This document shows positions 55,696 to 64,000 of a stretch of DNA of 64,000 nt, piece by piece; the stretch's first letter is position 1; the number at the start of each line of letters is the position of its first letter. The DNA comes from Anabaena sp. UHCC 0187. GTDB lineage: Bacteria > Cyanobacteriota > Cyanobacteriia > Cyanobacteriales > Nostocaceae. Where the stretch lies: contig NZ_VILB01000013.1 in NCBI RefSeq assembly GCF_009712035.1, positions 447,483-511,482 on the forward strand. The letters are read 5' to 3'. The position numbers were made by a program, and so were the translations under genes. A model generated the notes under the pieces. The model saw only the letters and a program-made list of their open reading frames with translations. It did no database searches and was not told the origin of the DNA.

Positions 55696-56144
55696 GGTAG
55701 TACGGCAATAAGATTGCCGTACATGAGCGTTAGCTCTAAACCTACTATAATTTTGTCTGCATGGGACAGCAGTCATTCAACGAAATGGTACTTTCGTTTA
55801 CTGTCGCAGTACGGGGTTGAGTTGCATCCATGCAAAAACGAGTGTTATCAGCAGTAATAAATGGGCTATGTATTGTAGCATACTTTTAAACATGAATTAA
55901 TGATGCACCTGAAATTGTGCTTACTTGCGCCAAAACCCCCGGTTAGTTACAATTACAATGGGACGTTCCTGTGGTGGCTCGTCGCTGATAGAAATTAAGT
56001 TGATAGCACTTTGCTATCAAACTGTTGTTTTGTTATCTGTCAACTGCAATATTTTCTATTGAACTTAATAAAAAGCCAACTAATTTTTGCACTGATTAAG
56101 CAGCTATTAGCATTATTAAACATTCTAATTTAAGGAGTAAAATC
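55696..56144. other. Hairpin-rich non-coding stretch before the PLD-like gene
   Basis: No gene seen. Several separate hairpins: GTACGGCAAT/ATTGCCGTAC (about 55698-55721), ACGAAA/TTTCGT (about 55779-55796), TTGCAT/ATGCAA (about 55822-55835) and TTGATAGCA/TGCTATCAA (about 56001-56021). The last lies in the direct upstream region of the PLD-like gene. It could be repeat debris or a structured leader. Confidence 0.5.
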
Positions 56145-56927
56145 ATGACTTTTAATAATTTAAACTTAGATGTTATCTATAGTGATGATGATGAAACAGG
56201 TTGGAAAAGGTTAAAAGAGCGTGATTCTAAAAATATAACTGTTTACTTTGATGGAATTGAAGATGCACTTATTAAATACATATCAAAGGCTCATACCTGT
56301 TTAGGCTGTATTGCTTGGTTAACAAATTACAATCTATTAGACGCATTATCAGAATGTGAAATTGTTTCAATAATTGTTAATAAAGATGACTTTTCAAAAA
56401 TAGACGTTCAAGAAGTAATAAATAAAAATAAAAAAGAAATTACAAGGGCAAATCTCAATTCTAAGTATAGTCAATTACCAAGGGGAGTTTGTCAGTCTGA
56501 TTTTTCAGGCTTTGGAGAGGAAATATCTGTTGGTGAATGTTTTGGTCTAACATACGAACCTGATGAGATTTTTTCAAAAATGAGAGAACAAACTGGCATT
56601 TCTCCAGACAAAATTAGTTGTAATTATCCTTGGACAACTGAAGCAATTAGATGTCTAGGGGAAAATTATGATGTTAAGAATACTTCATCTCCGCTACTAC
56701 ATCATAAATTCTTAATTTTCTGTCATAGCCCTTTAGAGCCTTACGCTGTTTGGACAGGCTCTTTTAATTTTAGTTTTAATGCAACACGGTCATTAGAAAA
56801 TGGGCTTTACATTACTGATGAATGTATAGTGAAAGCATATTGGCTTGAATATCTTTTTAACTTTGTAAGGTCAGAGCCGCTTGACTGGACAGATAAATAT
56901 CAATATGGATTAGAAATAAATAGCTAA
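56145..56927 (+). CDS. Phospholipase D-like (single HKD) protein
   Basis: A 260-residue protein. The N-terminal half (DGIEDALIKYISKAHTCLGC..WLTNYNLLDAL) matches the first strand-helix unit of PLD-like nucleases. The C-terminal half carries one H-x-K-type site, LLHHKFLIFC (about residues 186-195), followed by WTGSFNFSFNATRSLENGLYI with the conserved GS-x-N-x-S and E-N residues. Single-HKD proteins act as dimers and many are DNA or RNA nucleases in defence or mobile contexts. The third HKD position is not a clear Asp, so activity is uncertain. GGAGTAAA lies just before ATG 56145. Neighbours are remnants and a toxin-antitoxin pair. Confidence 0.75.
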   Translation: MTFNNLNLDVIYSDDDETGWKRLKERDSKNITVYFDGIEDALIKYISKAHTCLGCIAWLTNYNLLDALSECEIVSIIVNKDDFSKIDVQEVINKNKKEITRANLNSKYSQLPRGVCQSDFSGFGEEISVGECFGLTYEPDEIFSKMREQTGISPDKISCNYPWTTEAIRCLGENYDVKNTSSPLLHHKFLIFCHSPLEPYAVWTGSFNFSFNATRSLENGLYITDECIVKAYWLEYLFNFVRSEPLDWTDKYQYGLEINS

Positions 56928-56994
56928 TCTTAATTATAGCGATCGCCCCCTCAAATCCCATAGACGATCGCTGATCATTAGTATAATCCCCCAC

Positions 56995-57117
56995 TCAAAA
57001 CAAACTCAACTGCTTTCCTACATCACCTTGAGGTTCAACAACCGAAAGTAACTCATCTCGTTTTTTAGCTATCAACTCCAAATAATACCCACTGGAGTGC
57101 TTATGACTGTATCTCAT
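56995..57117 (-). pseudogene. Short C-terminal remnant of an unknown protein
   Basis: A 40-codon minus-strand frame reading HSSGYYLELIAKKRDELLS and ending DVGKQLSLF. The codon pattern looks like the preserved tail of a larger protein, but I do not recognise the parent. It is convergent with the PLD-like gene and precedes the UPF0175 gene. Confidence 0.3.
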
Positions 57118-57182
57118 TCGAGTGCATACCGCTATAATGATTGCAATAAATTATAATAATAATGGTTCAGAGGATTATAAAT

Positions 57183-57428
57183 ATGAGTGTAGTTATTCCC
57201 AATGAAATACTAACCACAACTCGCATGAATGAAGAGGAAATGAAACGAGAAATTGCGATTATGCTGTTTCAAAAAGAAAAGTTAACTCTTGCTCAAGCTA
57301 GTCGCTTTGCTGGTATGAATCGTATAGCATTTCAACATTTACTTGCAAGTTATCAAATCCCTATTCATTACGGAGTAGAGGATTTTGAACAGGATATCAA
57401 GAATTTGCGGGAGATGGGTAGACTGTGA
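57183..57428 (+). CDS. UPF0175 family antitoxin
   Basis: An 81-residue protein from ATG 57183 (MSVVIPNEIL). A beta strand is followed by EEEMKREIAIMLFQKEKLTLAQASRFAGMNRIAFQHLL, the UPF0175 helix-turn-helix pattern, and then IPIHYGVEDFEQDIKNL. UPF0175 proteins are commonly paired with DUF3368 PIN-like toxins, as here. Its stop overlaps the GTG start of the toxin gene (GTGA), so translation is coupled. The frame extends to 57162 without a better start. Confidence 0.85.
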   Translation: MSVVIPNEILTTTRMNEEEMKREIAIMLFQKEKLTLAQASRFAGMNRIAFQHLLASYQIPIHYGVEDFEQDIKNLREMGRL

Positions 57429-57916
57429 TTGTTGTCAGCGATACTTCACCCATTAATAATCTTGCAGCTATTAACCAGCTTCACTTGTTACAACAGCTTT
57501 ACGGAACAGTTCTAATTCCTGAAGCCGTTTATCAAGAATTAACTGATCCTGATTTTCCCGTAGCGGGTGCAAAGGAAGTACAAACTTTTACTTGGATTCA
57601 AATCCGTGCAGTTGAAGATCGGACGATGCTTAAAGCACTTAGCAGTGAACTTGATCCTGGAGAAGCAGAGGCTATAGTTTTAGCCTTAGAAATGAAAGCA
57701 GAACAGGTTTTAATTGATGAACGTCGTGGACGCATGATTGCTGCTAGACTTAATCTCCATTATACCGGAATTTTAGGAATTTTAGTAGAAGCCAAAAGTC
57801 AAGGTTTAATTTCTACTGTTAAACCGCTGTTAGATGATCTTATTAATAAAGCAGGATTTTGGGTTGCTGAACCTTTGTATAAAAGTGTTTTACGGCTAGT
57901 TAATGAAACAAAGTAA
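57425..57916 (+). CDS. DUF3368 PIN-domain-like toxin
   Basis: A 163-residue PIN-fold protein. The first acidic residue is in VVSDTSPINNLA (about residues 3-14), then IPEAVYQELTD (about 33-43), LDPGEAEAIVLALE with the central Glu/Asp (about 76-89), and VLIDERRGRMIAARL (about 95-109). These match DUF3368 and the PIN RNase active site. Start GTG 57425 overlaps the antitoxin stop. The C-terminus (LLDDLINKAGFWV) is the helical end typical of the family. Expected to cleave RNA when free of antitoxin. Confidence 0.87.
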   Translation: MIVVSDTSPINNLAAINQLHLLQQLYGTVLIPEAVYQELTDPDFPVAGAKEVQTFTWIQIRAVEDRTMLKALSSELDPGEAEAIVLALEMKAEQVLIDERRGRMIAARLNLHYTGILGILVEAKSQGLISTVKPLLDDLINKAGFWVAEPLYKSVLRLVNETK

Positions 57917-58248
57917 TTATTTAATCATAGATGCGATCGCCTAAAGTTAATTTATGGCAAAATGCGATCACAAGGTAAGTAGGGGCAAACCCCCTGTGGT
58001 TGCCCCTAATACTGGGGTAGGCACGGGGGCGCTACCCCTACTTGAAATATTGGGTTCTTAAATATACATTAATATTACATAGCCTAAGAATATCAGCCTA
58101 CAAAATTTCTCAACAAAAGCGCCCGCGACTAGATATAATTTTCTGTAAGTTGAAAGAAATCTTAAGATTAGCGTAAAAATTACATTAAAATAAAGATTAC
58201 GCTTCCATTAAACTGATTAGCTAAATACCCAAATTAGGAGGAATATAT
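57917..58248. other. 332-bp intergenic region upstream of the aldolase gene
   Basis: No gene seen. It contains a palindromic cyanobacterial repeat (GTAGGGGCAAACCCCC...GGTTGCCCCTA, about 57978-58010, then GGGGTAG...CTACCCCTAC to 58041) and an AT-rich segment that should hold the aldolase promoter. A strong AGGAGGA is placed before the aldolase ATG. Confidence 0.5.
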
Positions 58249-59322
58249 ATGGCTCTTGTCCCAATGCGGTTGCTTTTGGATCACGCTGCTGAACACGGTT
58301 ATGGCATCCCCGCTTTTAACGTCAACAACTTAGAGCAGATTCAAGCAATCATGAAGGCTGCGGTTGACACAGATAGCCCCGTAATTTTACAAGCTTCTCG
58401 CGGCGCTCGTAATTATGCCGGGGAAAACTTCCTCCGTCACCTGATTTTGGCTGCGGTAGAAACCTATCCTCAGATTCCCATTGTCATGCACCAAGATCAT
58501 GGTAATGCTCCTTCTACCTGCTACTCAGCGATGAAGAACAACTTCACCAGCGTCATGATGGATGGTTCTTTGGAAGCTGATGCTAAAACCCCTGCCAGCT
58601 TTGAATATAACGTTAGAGTTACCAGCGAAGTTGTTAACGTTGCTCACTCTTTGGGTGTCAGCGTTGAAGGTGAACTAGGTTGCTTAGGTTCTTTAGAAAC
58701 CGGTGCAGGTGAAGCTGAAGATGGTCACGGTTTTGAAGGCACACTAGACCATTCTCAACTGTTAACTGACCCTGATGAAGCTGTTGACTTCGTAGAAGCA
58801 ACTCAAGTAGATGCTTTAGCTGTGGCTATCGGTACTAGCCACGGTGCTTACAAGTTTACCCGTAAGCCTACAGGTGAAATTTTGGCTATTAGCCGCATTG
58901 AAGAAATTCACCGCCGTTTACCTAACACCCACTTGGTAATGCACGGTTCTTCTTCTGTACCCGAAGATTTGATTGCACTGATTAACCAATATGGTGGTGC
59001 TATTCCTGAAACCTACGGTGTACCTGTGGAAGAAATCCAAAAAGGTATCAAGAGTGGTGTTCGTAAGGTAAATATTGACACCGACAACCGTTTGGCTATT
59101 ACTGCGGCTGTCCGTGAAGCTTTGGCTTCTAATCCCAAGGAATTTGATCCCCGTCACTTCCTCAAGCCTTCTATTGTATATATGCAAAAAGTTTGTGCTG
59201 ACCGTTATGTACAGTTTGGTACTGCTGGTAACGCAAGCAAGATTAAGCAAGTTTCTTTAGAAGATTATGCTGCTAAGTACGCTAAAGGCGAATTGGTCAT
59301 GAGAGCGGCTGCTAAAGTTTAA
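58249..59322 (+). CDS. fbaA: Class II fructose-bisphosphate aldolase
   Basis: Zinc-dependent aldolase for fructose- and sedoheptulose-bisphosphate in the Calvin cycle and glycolysis. The 357 residues match the cyanobacterial class IIB enzyme. Seen: [18 protein letters not shown], the zinc/catalytic segment [10 protein letters not shown] (about residues 81-90), VEGELGCLG (about 140-148), GTSHGAYKF with a zinc His, and [10 protein letters not shown] with another. The strong ribosome-binding site AGGAGG and even codon use fit a highly expressed gene. Two tandem hairpins follow the stop. Confidence 0.97.
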   Translation: MALVPMRLLLDHAAEHGYGIPAFNVNNLEQIQAIMKAAVDTDSPVILQASRGARNYAGENFLRHLILAAVETYPQIPIVMHQDHGNAPSTCYSAMKNNFTSVMMDGSLEADAKTPASFEYNVRVTSEVVNVAHSLGVSVEGELGCLGSLETGAGEAEDGHGFEGTLDHSQLLTDPDEAVDFVEATQVDALAVAIGTSHGAYKFTRKPTGEILAISRIEEIHRRLPNTHLVMHGSSSVPEDLIALINQYGGAIPETYGVPVEEIQKGIKSGVRKVNIDTDNRLAITAAVREALASNPKEFDPRHFLKPSIVYMQKVCADRYVQFGTAGNASKIKQVSLEDYAAKYAKGELVMRAAAKV

Positions 59323-59342
59323 TTTAGCACAATGAGAATTAG

Positions 59343-59406
59343 GGTATAGCAATGCTATACCTCTACAAGAATAAACCGGGTAGCGTTAAAGTTTCCCGGT
59401 TTTTTC
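59343..59406 (+). terminator. Tandem hairpins and terminator after the aldolase gene
   Basis: GGTATAGC-AAT-GCTATACC (59343-59361), then AAACCGGG/CCCGGTTT (59373-59402) followed by a T-run. The second is a clear Rho-independent terminator for the plus strand. Confidence 0.8.
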
Positions 59407-59438
59407 TACAAGTGAATGTGGGGATTCTGCTGTTTAAG

Positions 59439-60251
59439 CTAAAACACTCGATGTTGTAAAGATGGCATTTGCCGACGGACTTGTTCTAGTCGGGTGGGTT
59501 TAATTTCGGCGATCGCTACTCCCGGTTTTTCGCCAGCGTCTGCTAAAATGACACCCCAAGGATCAATAATCATGGCGTGTCCGTGGGTTTGGCGGCGGTC
59601 ATAATTAGTACCAGTTTGGGCAGGGGCAATCACGTAACAGGTATTTTCTATTGCCCTAGATTGAAGTAATACTTGCCAATGGTCTTTTCCCGTAAAAGCG
59701 GTAAAAGCGGCGGGAACAAACAAGATATCTGCACCCTGATTTGATAAATGTCGGTACAGTTCCGGAAAGCGGACATCATAGCAAATAGACAGGCCAATTT
59801 TCCCTAAATCTGGGGAAGCATAAACAGAAGGTAATTCTTGCCCAGCCATAACGGTGCTTGATTCTTGATAGGTATTACCATCAGGAACATTGACATCAAA
59901 TAAATGGACTTTTTGATAACGGGCGAGTTCTTGACCGTTGGCGGCAATGAGTAATGCTGTGTTATAAACCTTACCGTTACTATCTACAGGAATAGGGAAG
60001 CCGCCGCCGAGAATGGTCACTTGAAAGCGTTGTGCCATTTGGTGGAGAAATGTTTCCGTAGCTTGGGCGATTTCATTTCCTTGGGCTAGTTTATCTTTTT
60101 CTTCTCCCATAAAAGAGAAATTTTCTGGTAAACCCACCAACTCTGCACCTTGACGCACGGCCAAATCAATTAATTCTTCTGCTTGGGCCAAATTTTTTTG
60201 CAAATCAGGCACACTGGTCATTTGAATAGCGGCGGCTAAATAAGACTTCAT
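59439..60251 (-). CDS. Nitrilase-superfamily amidase (Nit/deaminated-glutathione-amidase type)
   Basis: A 270-residue carbon-nitrogen hydrolase. The catalytic triad is readable as Glu in VGLPENFSF (about residue 43), Lys in RYQKVHLFDV (about 114), and Cys in LSICYDVRFPELYR (about 154). The YDVRFPE and QSRAIENTCYVIAP blocks are those of the Nit1/Nit2 branch, whose members hydrolyse deaminated glutathione or similar omega-amides as metabolite repair. Starts at ATG 60251. Convergent with the aldolase gene. Confidence 0.85.
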   Translation of the reverse strand: MKSYLAAAIQMTSVPDLQKNLAQAEELIDLAVRQGAELVGLPENFSFMGEEKDKLAQGNEIAQATETFLHQMAQRFQVTILGGGFPIPVDSNGKVYNTALLIAANGQELARYQKVHLFDVNVPDGNTYQESSTVMAGQELPSVYASPDLGKIGLSICYDVRFPELYRHLSNQGADILFVPAAFTAFTGKDHWQVLLQSRAIENTCYVIAPAQTGTNYDRRQTHGHAMIIDPWGVILADAGEKPGVAIAEIKPTRLEQVRRQMPSLQHRVF

Positions 60252-60316
60252 AGATTCAAGAACAAACGGTAGATTGAAAGAATACAGATATTTAAATCAA
60301 TACCTTAGCCAATTTC

Positions 60317-60354
60317 TGTAGGTTGGGTTAAGCGACAGCGCAACCCAACCTACA
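60317..60354. repeat. 13-bp-stem palindromic repeat
   Basis: TGTAGGTTGGGTT/AACCCAACCTACA with loop AAGCGACAGCGC. It belongs to the widespread TAGGTTGGGTT cyanobacterial repeat family and lies between the NACHT gene stop and the amidase gene start. Confidence 0.75.
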
Positions 60355-60436
60355 AATCAAGGCTTTTTCCAATTTGGACAAGGTATTGTTAAATATATCG
60401 TCATATCATATCCATTTGAACTTCTATTTTGATCAT

Positions 60437-63280
60437 TCAATCAGATTCTGACAACAATCGTTTTTTTAAAGCTAATGGCACATTTTTCGCCATTTCTAAA
60501 CCTTCGGCATTTTTCCAGTTAGTTGTTTCATCCCAACGGATATCGCCACAGGTATCATTACTAAATGTAGCACCCATAAAGTTCGCACCATCAAAGTTTG
60601 CACCTCGCAAGTCCGCACCGCTGAGGTTAGCGCGACTCAAATCTACATCTTTAAGATTTGTGCCATAAAGATTAGCACGGCTGAGATTTGCACCACTTAG
60701 GTAAGTTTCTCCTAAATTTGCTTCTGTAAAATCTGTGTCTCTTAAATCAGCACCAATGAAATAGGCACGGTTAAGGTTAGCATAGCTGAAATTTGCGCCA
60801 CACAGACTAGCGCGGCTCAGGTCTGCTTCGGTCATGTCTACGTAGCTGAGATTTATGTGTAAGAGACTTGCACCCCGAAGATGAGCGCCACTAAGAAATT
60901 GACCAACTAAACTACGGAAATTTTCACCTTCTAAGCAACTACAGTAACGAATAATATTTTGTAATTGGTAGGTGAGATTATTTCCTTCTGGTTGACCAGA
61001 GGGATAAAAAATTATATGTTCTTTGAGTACCTCATCTTCTTGGGCATAACGCTGGATAGCTAACAGTAGAATCATGACATTTAAACCAGCATAAATATCT
61101 ACTTGACGCTGACCTAATTGATAAATACCAGCATTTTGTAATTCTCGCAGTTTAGTTTGGGGTAAAGTTTCTTCAGCAGTATCAATAAATTTACCTTGAC
61201 ACCAACTAGCGTAAAAATTCTCTAACCGTCTATATAGTTTTATCCACCGGAAATTAGGAATACTAATCATTAAACCCATTAAATATTCAACTATTTCTTT
61301 GGTGAGAATACCAAAACCTAGCAAATCATAAATTTGCCAATTCATCTCAGTGTCGCTAGTAATTAGTTCTTTTCCAGATTCGGTATCATGATATTCTGTC
61401 CAAGCAATTAGACTTAATTGCAAACGTTCAGCAAATAAAAATTCACTTAAACTTTGATGGTGAAATTTTACTTTATTATCTGATTCATTATGAGGATGAA
61501 TATACAAATCTGCCACAGGTGTTTTGATAATGTTATGTTCTAAATATTTTGCATCATCTTTTAAACGTGTTTTCAGCATTGATATAGTTGCCAATTCTTC
61601 CCCTGACTGGACTACAGCAAGGGCAGATTCTATGAGAAGATGTTTTAAATTTGGTAATTGATCATGCAAATCATCACTTAATTTGGAAATTAACCAGTTT
61701 ATTGATTCCTGATAAATCAAAGCTGTCGCAGTGCGAGAATTATCCGCTGCTAAATTATCAATTGCTAGTTGATCATCTCGATACATTCCCGCCAAAAAGT
61801 AAAGTAATATTGGTTCACAAATTAATTCTTTAACAATTGCCGGGCATTTTTTATTGATTAGAAACTTCTGTAAATCTGTATTTTTTTCGTGATTACTTGG
61901 TAAAGATTGCCATTTTTTCAACCATTTTTCTTGTTGTTGTTGATCGAAAGGAAGAATTTCTACCCTAGCTAAATTGGTAGGTAAATTAGGGATAATTGAT
62001 AAAGGAATTGTATTCCCAGTAATTAATACCTTATGCCCCATTTTATCGTCATTTTTGCATTGTTGCCCAAATGCGGCAACTTGCTGAATAAATGTTTCTA
62101 AATGATGATTATTTCTAGCCGCAATGGGTAATTCATCCCAGCCATCAAATATAAAAATAAAGCGATGATTTTGATTTCTTAACCAGTTATCATCACCGCG
62201 AGTAAAACTAATATCTAGATTCGCAGTTAATGTATTTTCTAACAGAGATGACAAAACCTTAATATCTTTGACATTAATTAAAATTGGTGTCCAAAAAGGA
62301 TGTAAATGTTGTCTAATCCAATCTGCAAATATTTTGCAAAAAACACTTTTACCTCTGCCACTTTTGCCTTGGATAAATATAACTTTTTCCAAGTTATTTT
62401 CAGTCAGGATATTTTTCTTTACCCATGCTTCTAAATCGCAGGATTCAGCATTGATATTTATTTGCCCATGTTGATTGACAGGTTTAGCTTTGAGAGGAAT
62501 ATATATATCCTTAAATGAGCAAGGTTGCTCAAAAATTTGATCTAATGGTTGAGTAGCAATTTCATTTGTTAGATATTCCTGAATCTTTTGAATATTTTGC
62601 TGTTCTTTTTCCCATTTATCTCGACAATCGGGGATAAATATCTGTATATCATCACCTAAATCTATCAAGGCTTTAATGATATATAAGTTAGTATTCACAG
62701 CAATTCTTTTTGCTAAAAGACTGGCTGGATATTTGCTAAGATGTGGGGATATTAATCTTGTGGATAGTAGGTGATTAAATTCTGCTGCTAATGGAGATTG
62801 ATGAAAACATTCAATTGTTTGAATAGCAGTTTTTTCATCTAATTCAATATTATTGATATTTTCGAGAATTTTTCCTAATTCTTGATTTTCATCGGGATTA
62901 TCATAGTTCAATGCAGGATATAAAGATAAAATATCGCGGATACTTTCTAAATAAGCAGCTTGACTAATAATAGATATGTAGTCTTCTAAAACAGGTGCTT
63001 GTGGAGAAGTTTCACGATAAGACTTGAGTAAAGCCACTCCTAGAGATAAAAATGATAATTCTCCATTTATCACCTGGGTTAACGGTGAACATAATACATC
63101 TAAGAAAGAAGATGAATCTTGCAGTAACAGTTGCAAAACTTCTAAATTAGCACCTTGTTCTGGAATGGCTGTTGCTGCTGCCAAAACTGCTTTACCAGTT
63201 TCAGAAGTTGTATTTATACTTTCTATCACGGAAAAAGATTGACGAAACTGATCCCAAATATTTAATAGGGATTTTTTCAT
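60437..63280 (-). CDS. NACHT-domain STAND NTPase with C-terminal pentapeptide repeats
   Basis: A 947-residue protein from Met 63280 (MKKSLLNIW), which has AGGGG about 10 bases upstream; the frame reaches 63322. An N-terminal helical domain of about 290 residues without a recognised effector motif precedes the NACHT ATPase: Walker A IQGKSGRGKSVFCKIF and Walker B RFIFIFDGWDELP, then FHHQSLSEFLFAERL, a hallmark of the winged-helix part of NACHT proteins. The last 120 or so residues are pentapeptide repeats of A(D/N)L-x-x type (ADLSRASLCGANF, ANLSRANLYG), acting as a right-handed beta-helix sensor or ligand surface. NACHT-STAND proteins of bacteria include antiphage sensors; the pentapeptide tail takes the place of LRR or TPR sensors. 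Stand-alone gene. Confidence 0.85.
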   Translation of the reverse strand: MKKSLLNIWDQFRQSFSVIESINTTSETGKAVLAAATAIPEQGANLEVLQLLLQDSSSFLDVLCSPLTQVINGELSFLSLGVALLKSYRETSPQAPVLEDYISIISQAAYLESIRDILSLYPALNYDNPDENQELGKILENINNIELDEKTAIQTIECFHQSPLAAEFNHLLSTRLISPHLSKYPASLLAKRIAVNTNLYIIKALIDLGDDIQIFIPDCRDKWEKEQQNIQKIQEYLTNEIATQPLDQIFEQPCSFKDIYIPLKAKPVNQHGQININAESCDLEAWVKKNILTENNLEKVIFIQGKSGRGKSVFCKIFADWIRQHLHPFWTPILINVKDIKVLSSLLENTLTANLDISFTRGDDNWLRNQNHRFIFIFDGWDELPIAARNNHHLETFIQQVAAFGQQCKNDDKMGHKVLITGNTIPLSIIPNLPTNLARVEILPFDQQQQEKWLKKWQSLPSNHEKNTDLQKFLINKKCPAIVKELICEPILLYFLAGMYRDDQLAIDNLAADNSRTATALIYQESINWLISKLSDDLHDQLPNLKHLLIESALAVVQSGEELATISMLKTRLKDDAKYLEHNIIKTPVADLYIHPHNESDNKVKFHHQSLSEFLFAERLQLSLIAWTEYHDTESGKELITSDTEMNWQIYDLLGFGILTKEIVEYLMGLMISIPNFRWIKLYRRLENFYASWCQGKFIDTAEETLPQTKLRELQNAGIYQLGQRQVDIYAGLNVMILLLAIQRYAQEDEVLKEHIIFYPSGQPEGNNLTYQLQNIIRYCSCLEGENFRSLVGQFLSGAHLRGASLLHINLSYVDMTEADLSRASLCGANFSYANLNRAYFIGADLRDTDFTEANLGETYLSGANLSRANLYGTNLKDVDLSRANLSGADLRGANFDGANFMGATFSNDTCGDIRWDETTNWKNAEGLEMAKNVPLALKKRLLSESD

Positions 63281-63315
63281 TTTTTTGCCCCTGCCTGAAT
63301 TAATTAACAATTTAG

Positions 63316-63424
63316 TACACAACAGCGTCAGTCAACCAACTATTAAAAATTCATAAAAAGCTTGTTTAATGAGCTTTTTTGCATTTTTAATTATTAATTT
63401 CTAATTCCGCCCTGCGGTACTATT
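63316..63424. repeat. 109-bp dispersed repeat, copy B
   Basis: Counterpart of 7836-7944, equal in length, with the same GTACAC start and CCGCCCTGCGGTACTAT end. The internal hairpin (AAAAAGCT/AGCTTTTTT) is kept although its bases differ from copy A, which suggests selection for the fold. It lies upstream of the NACHT gene. Confidence 0.75.
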
Positions 63425-63523
63425 TTCTAGGGTAACAGCGATAACTCATGAATATGGCTATATATATAATCTTTGCAAGAAAAATTTACACCACAAACCT
63501 ATACTATAAGTATAATTACGGAA

Positions 63524-64000
63524 TTACACACTGGGATTCCGGTTAATCCAAATGCCTCTTACTCCTGCTGCTTTAGCACCTTGATAGTCATCTCTTATGC
63601 TGTCACCAATGTGCCATGCGTCTTCAGGTAAGCACTTATGCTTTTTTAAGGCGATTTTGAAAATTTCTGGATCTGGTTTAGCAGCCCGGACTTGAGTGGA
63701 AATGGTGATAGAATTAAAATATTCTCTCAGTCCCAATCCTTGCAATACTAAATACAAACGAGAATCAAAATTAGATAAGACACCTAATTCAACTCCTAAG
63801 CGTCGCCAGTTCATTAAAGCCAGAACAACATCAGGATAGACATACCAGGGTTCAGGAGTACCAAAGTGAATATAAAGTTCGGTAAAAAAAGCGGGAAAAT
63901 CGGAAAATTCCTGGAGAACACCGGCACCTTCAAAGGTATTCAAAGCAATAATTCGCCACCAATCATATTCACGTTGGGGAATATCCTTAATATCTGCATC
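63524..64000 (-). CDS. HAD-superfamily hydrolase, 5' end cut by window edge
   Basis: The frame is open from the stop at 63524 to the window end, so the TTG at 63943 is not the real start and the N-terminal HAD motif I lies outside. Visible parts are YDWWRIIAL, VYPDVVLALMNWRRLG, motif II as LSNFDSRL, motif III Lys in VRAAKPDPEIF, and motif IV HIGDSIRDDYQGAKAAG with RGIWINR. This is the HAD-IA/HDHD3-like type of phosphatase; the substrate is unknown. Confidence 0.85.
   Translation of the reverse strand, partial: DADIKDIPQREYDWWRIIALNTFEGAGVLQEFSDFPAFFTELYIHFGTPEPWYVYPDVVLALMNWRRLGVELGVLSNFDSRLYLVLQGLGLREYFNSITISTQVRAAKPDPEIFKIALKKHKCLPEDAWHIGDSIRDDYQGAKAAGVRGIWINRNPSV

Overview
The window is AT-rich chromosomal DNA from a filamentous cyanobacterium, most likely a heterocyst-forming member of the Nostocales (Anabaena/Dolichospermum/Nostoc type). 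Four things point there: scattered HIP1 octamers (GCGATCGC), runs of degenerate heptanucleotide repeats, the order [peptidoglycan-binding protein]-furA-sigC known from Anabaena PCC 7120, and a protein carrying the Mo-nitrogenase-type C-terminal domain. Both edges cut genes: a peptidoglycan-binding protein on the left and a HAD hydrolase on the right.

Layout. 1-6.3 kb: furA, sigC, gpsA, lipA, tRNA-Pro(CGG) and a PEP-CTERM surface protein. 6.8-13.2 kb: a WecG/TagA glycosyltransferase, a VanY-type carboxypeptidase, an AEC permease gene split by a TnpB (IS1341-type) element, a phosphoribosyltransferase and a sugar:cation symporter. 13.5-18.6 kb: an accessory island with a TumA/TumE-like toxin-antitoxin pair, an HNH nuclease gene broken by a 189-bp MITE, large direct and inverted repeats, and a BglII-like restriction-modification system. 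18.7-32.1 kb: mostly housekeeping genes (gcvP, trhO, tRNA-Ala(TGC), a PlsC-type acyltransferase, ftsE, menH with a PilJ-type histidine kinase, an InrS/CsoR-like metal sensor, an HtrA protease, argS). 32.3-37.5 kb: a NYN-Hsp70 fusion with its own GrpE-like partner and a four-hairpin array between them, then IS debris. 38-41.8 kb: lipB, lrtA/hpf, prxQ and an HGSNAT-like membrane protein. 41.8-45.2 kb: a compact three-gene module (HEPN-like protein, KGGVGR-variant ParA/MinD ATPase, second P-loop ATPase) that looks like an uncharacterised conflict or defence system. 45.3-55.5 kb: obgE, the Mo-nitro_C protein, a GCS2-like protein, an ftsL-like/ftsI pair, a small lipoprotein, a GST and glgB. 55.5-57.9 kb: a second accessory patch with a holA fragment, a PLD-like protein and a UPF0175/DUF3368 toxin-antitoxin pair. 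58.2-64 kb: class II fructose-bisphosphate aldolase, a nitrilase-family amidase, a NACHT-pentapeptide-repeat STAND protein and the partial HAD hydrolase.

How the genes fit together. lipA and lipB make the lipoyl cofactor that the glycine cleavage system, including gcvP here, depends on. The ftsL-like/ftsI pair, ftsE and VanY serve envelope growth. Against this core sit at least six immunity- or conflict-type loci: the BglII-like R-M system, two toxin-antitoxin pairs, the HNH cassette, the HEPN/KGGVGR/P-loop operon and the NACHT STAND protein. The NYN-Hsp70/GrpE pair may be a seventh. Repeats mark many module boundaries and in places supply stop codons or terminal residues of neighbouring genes.
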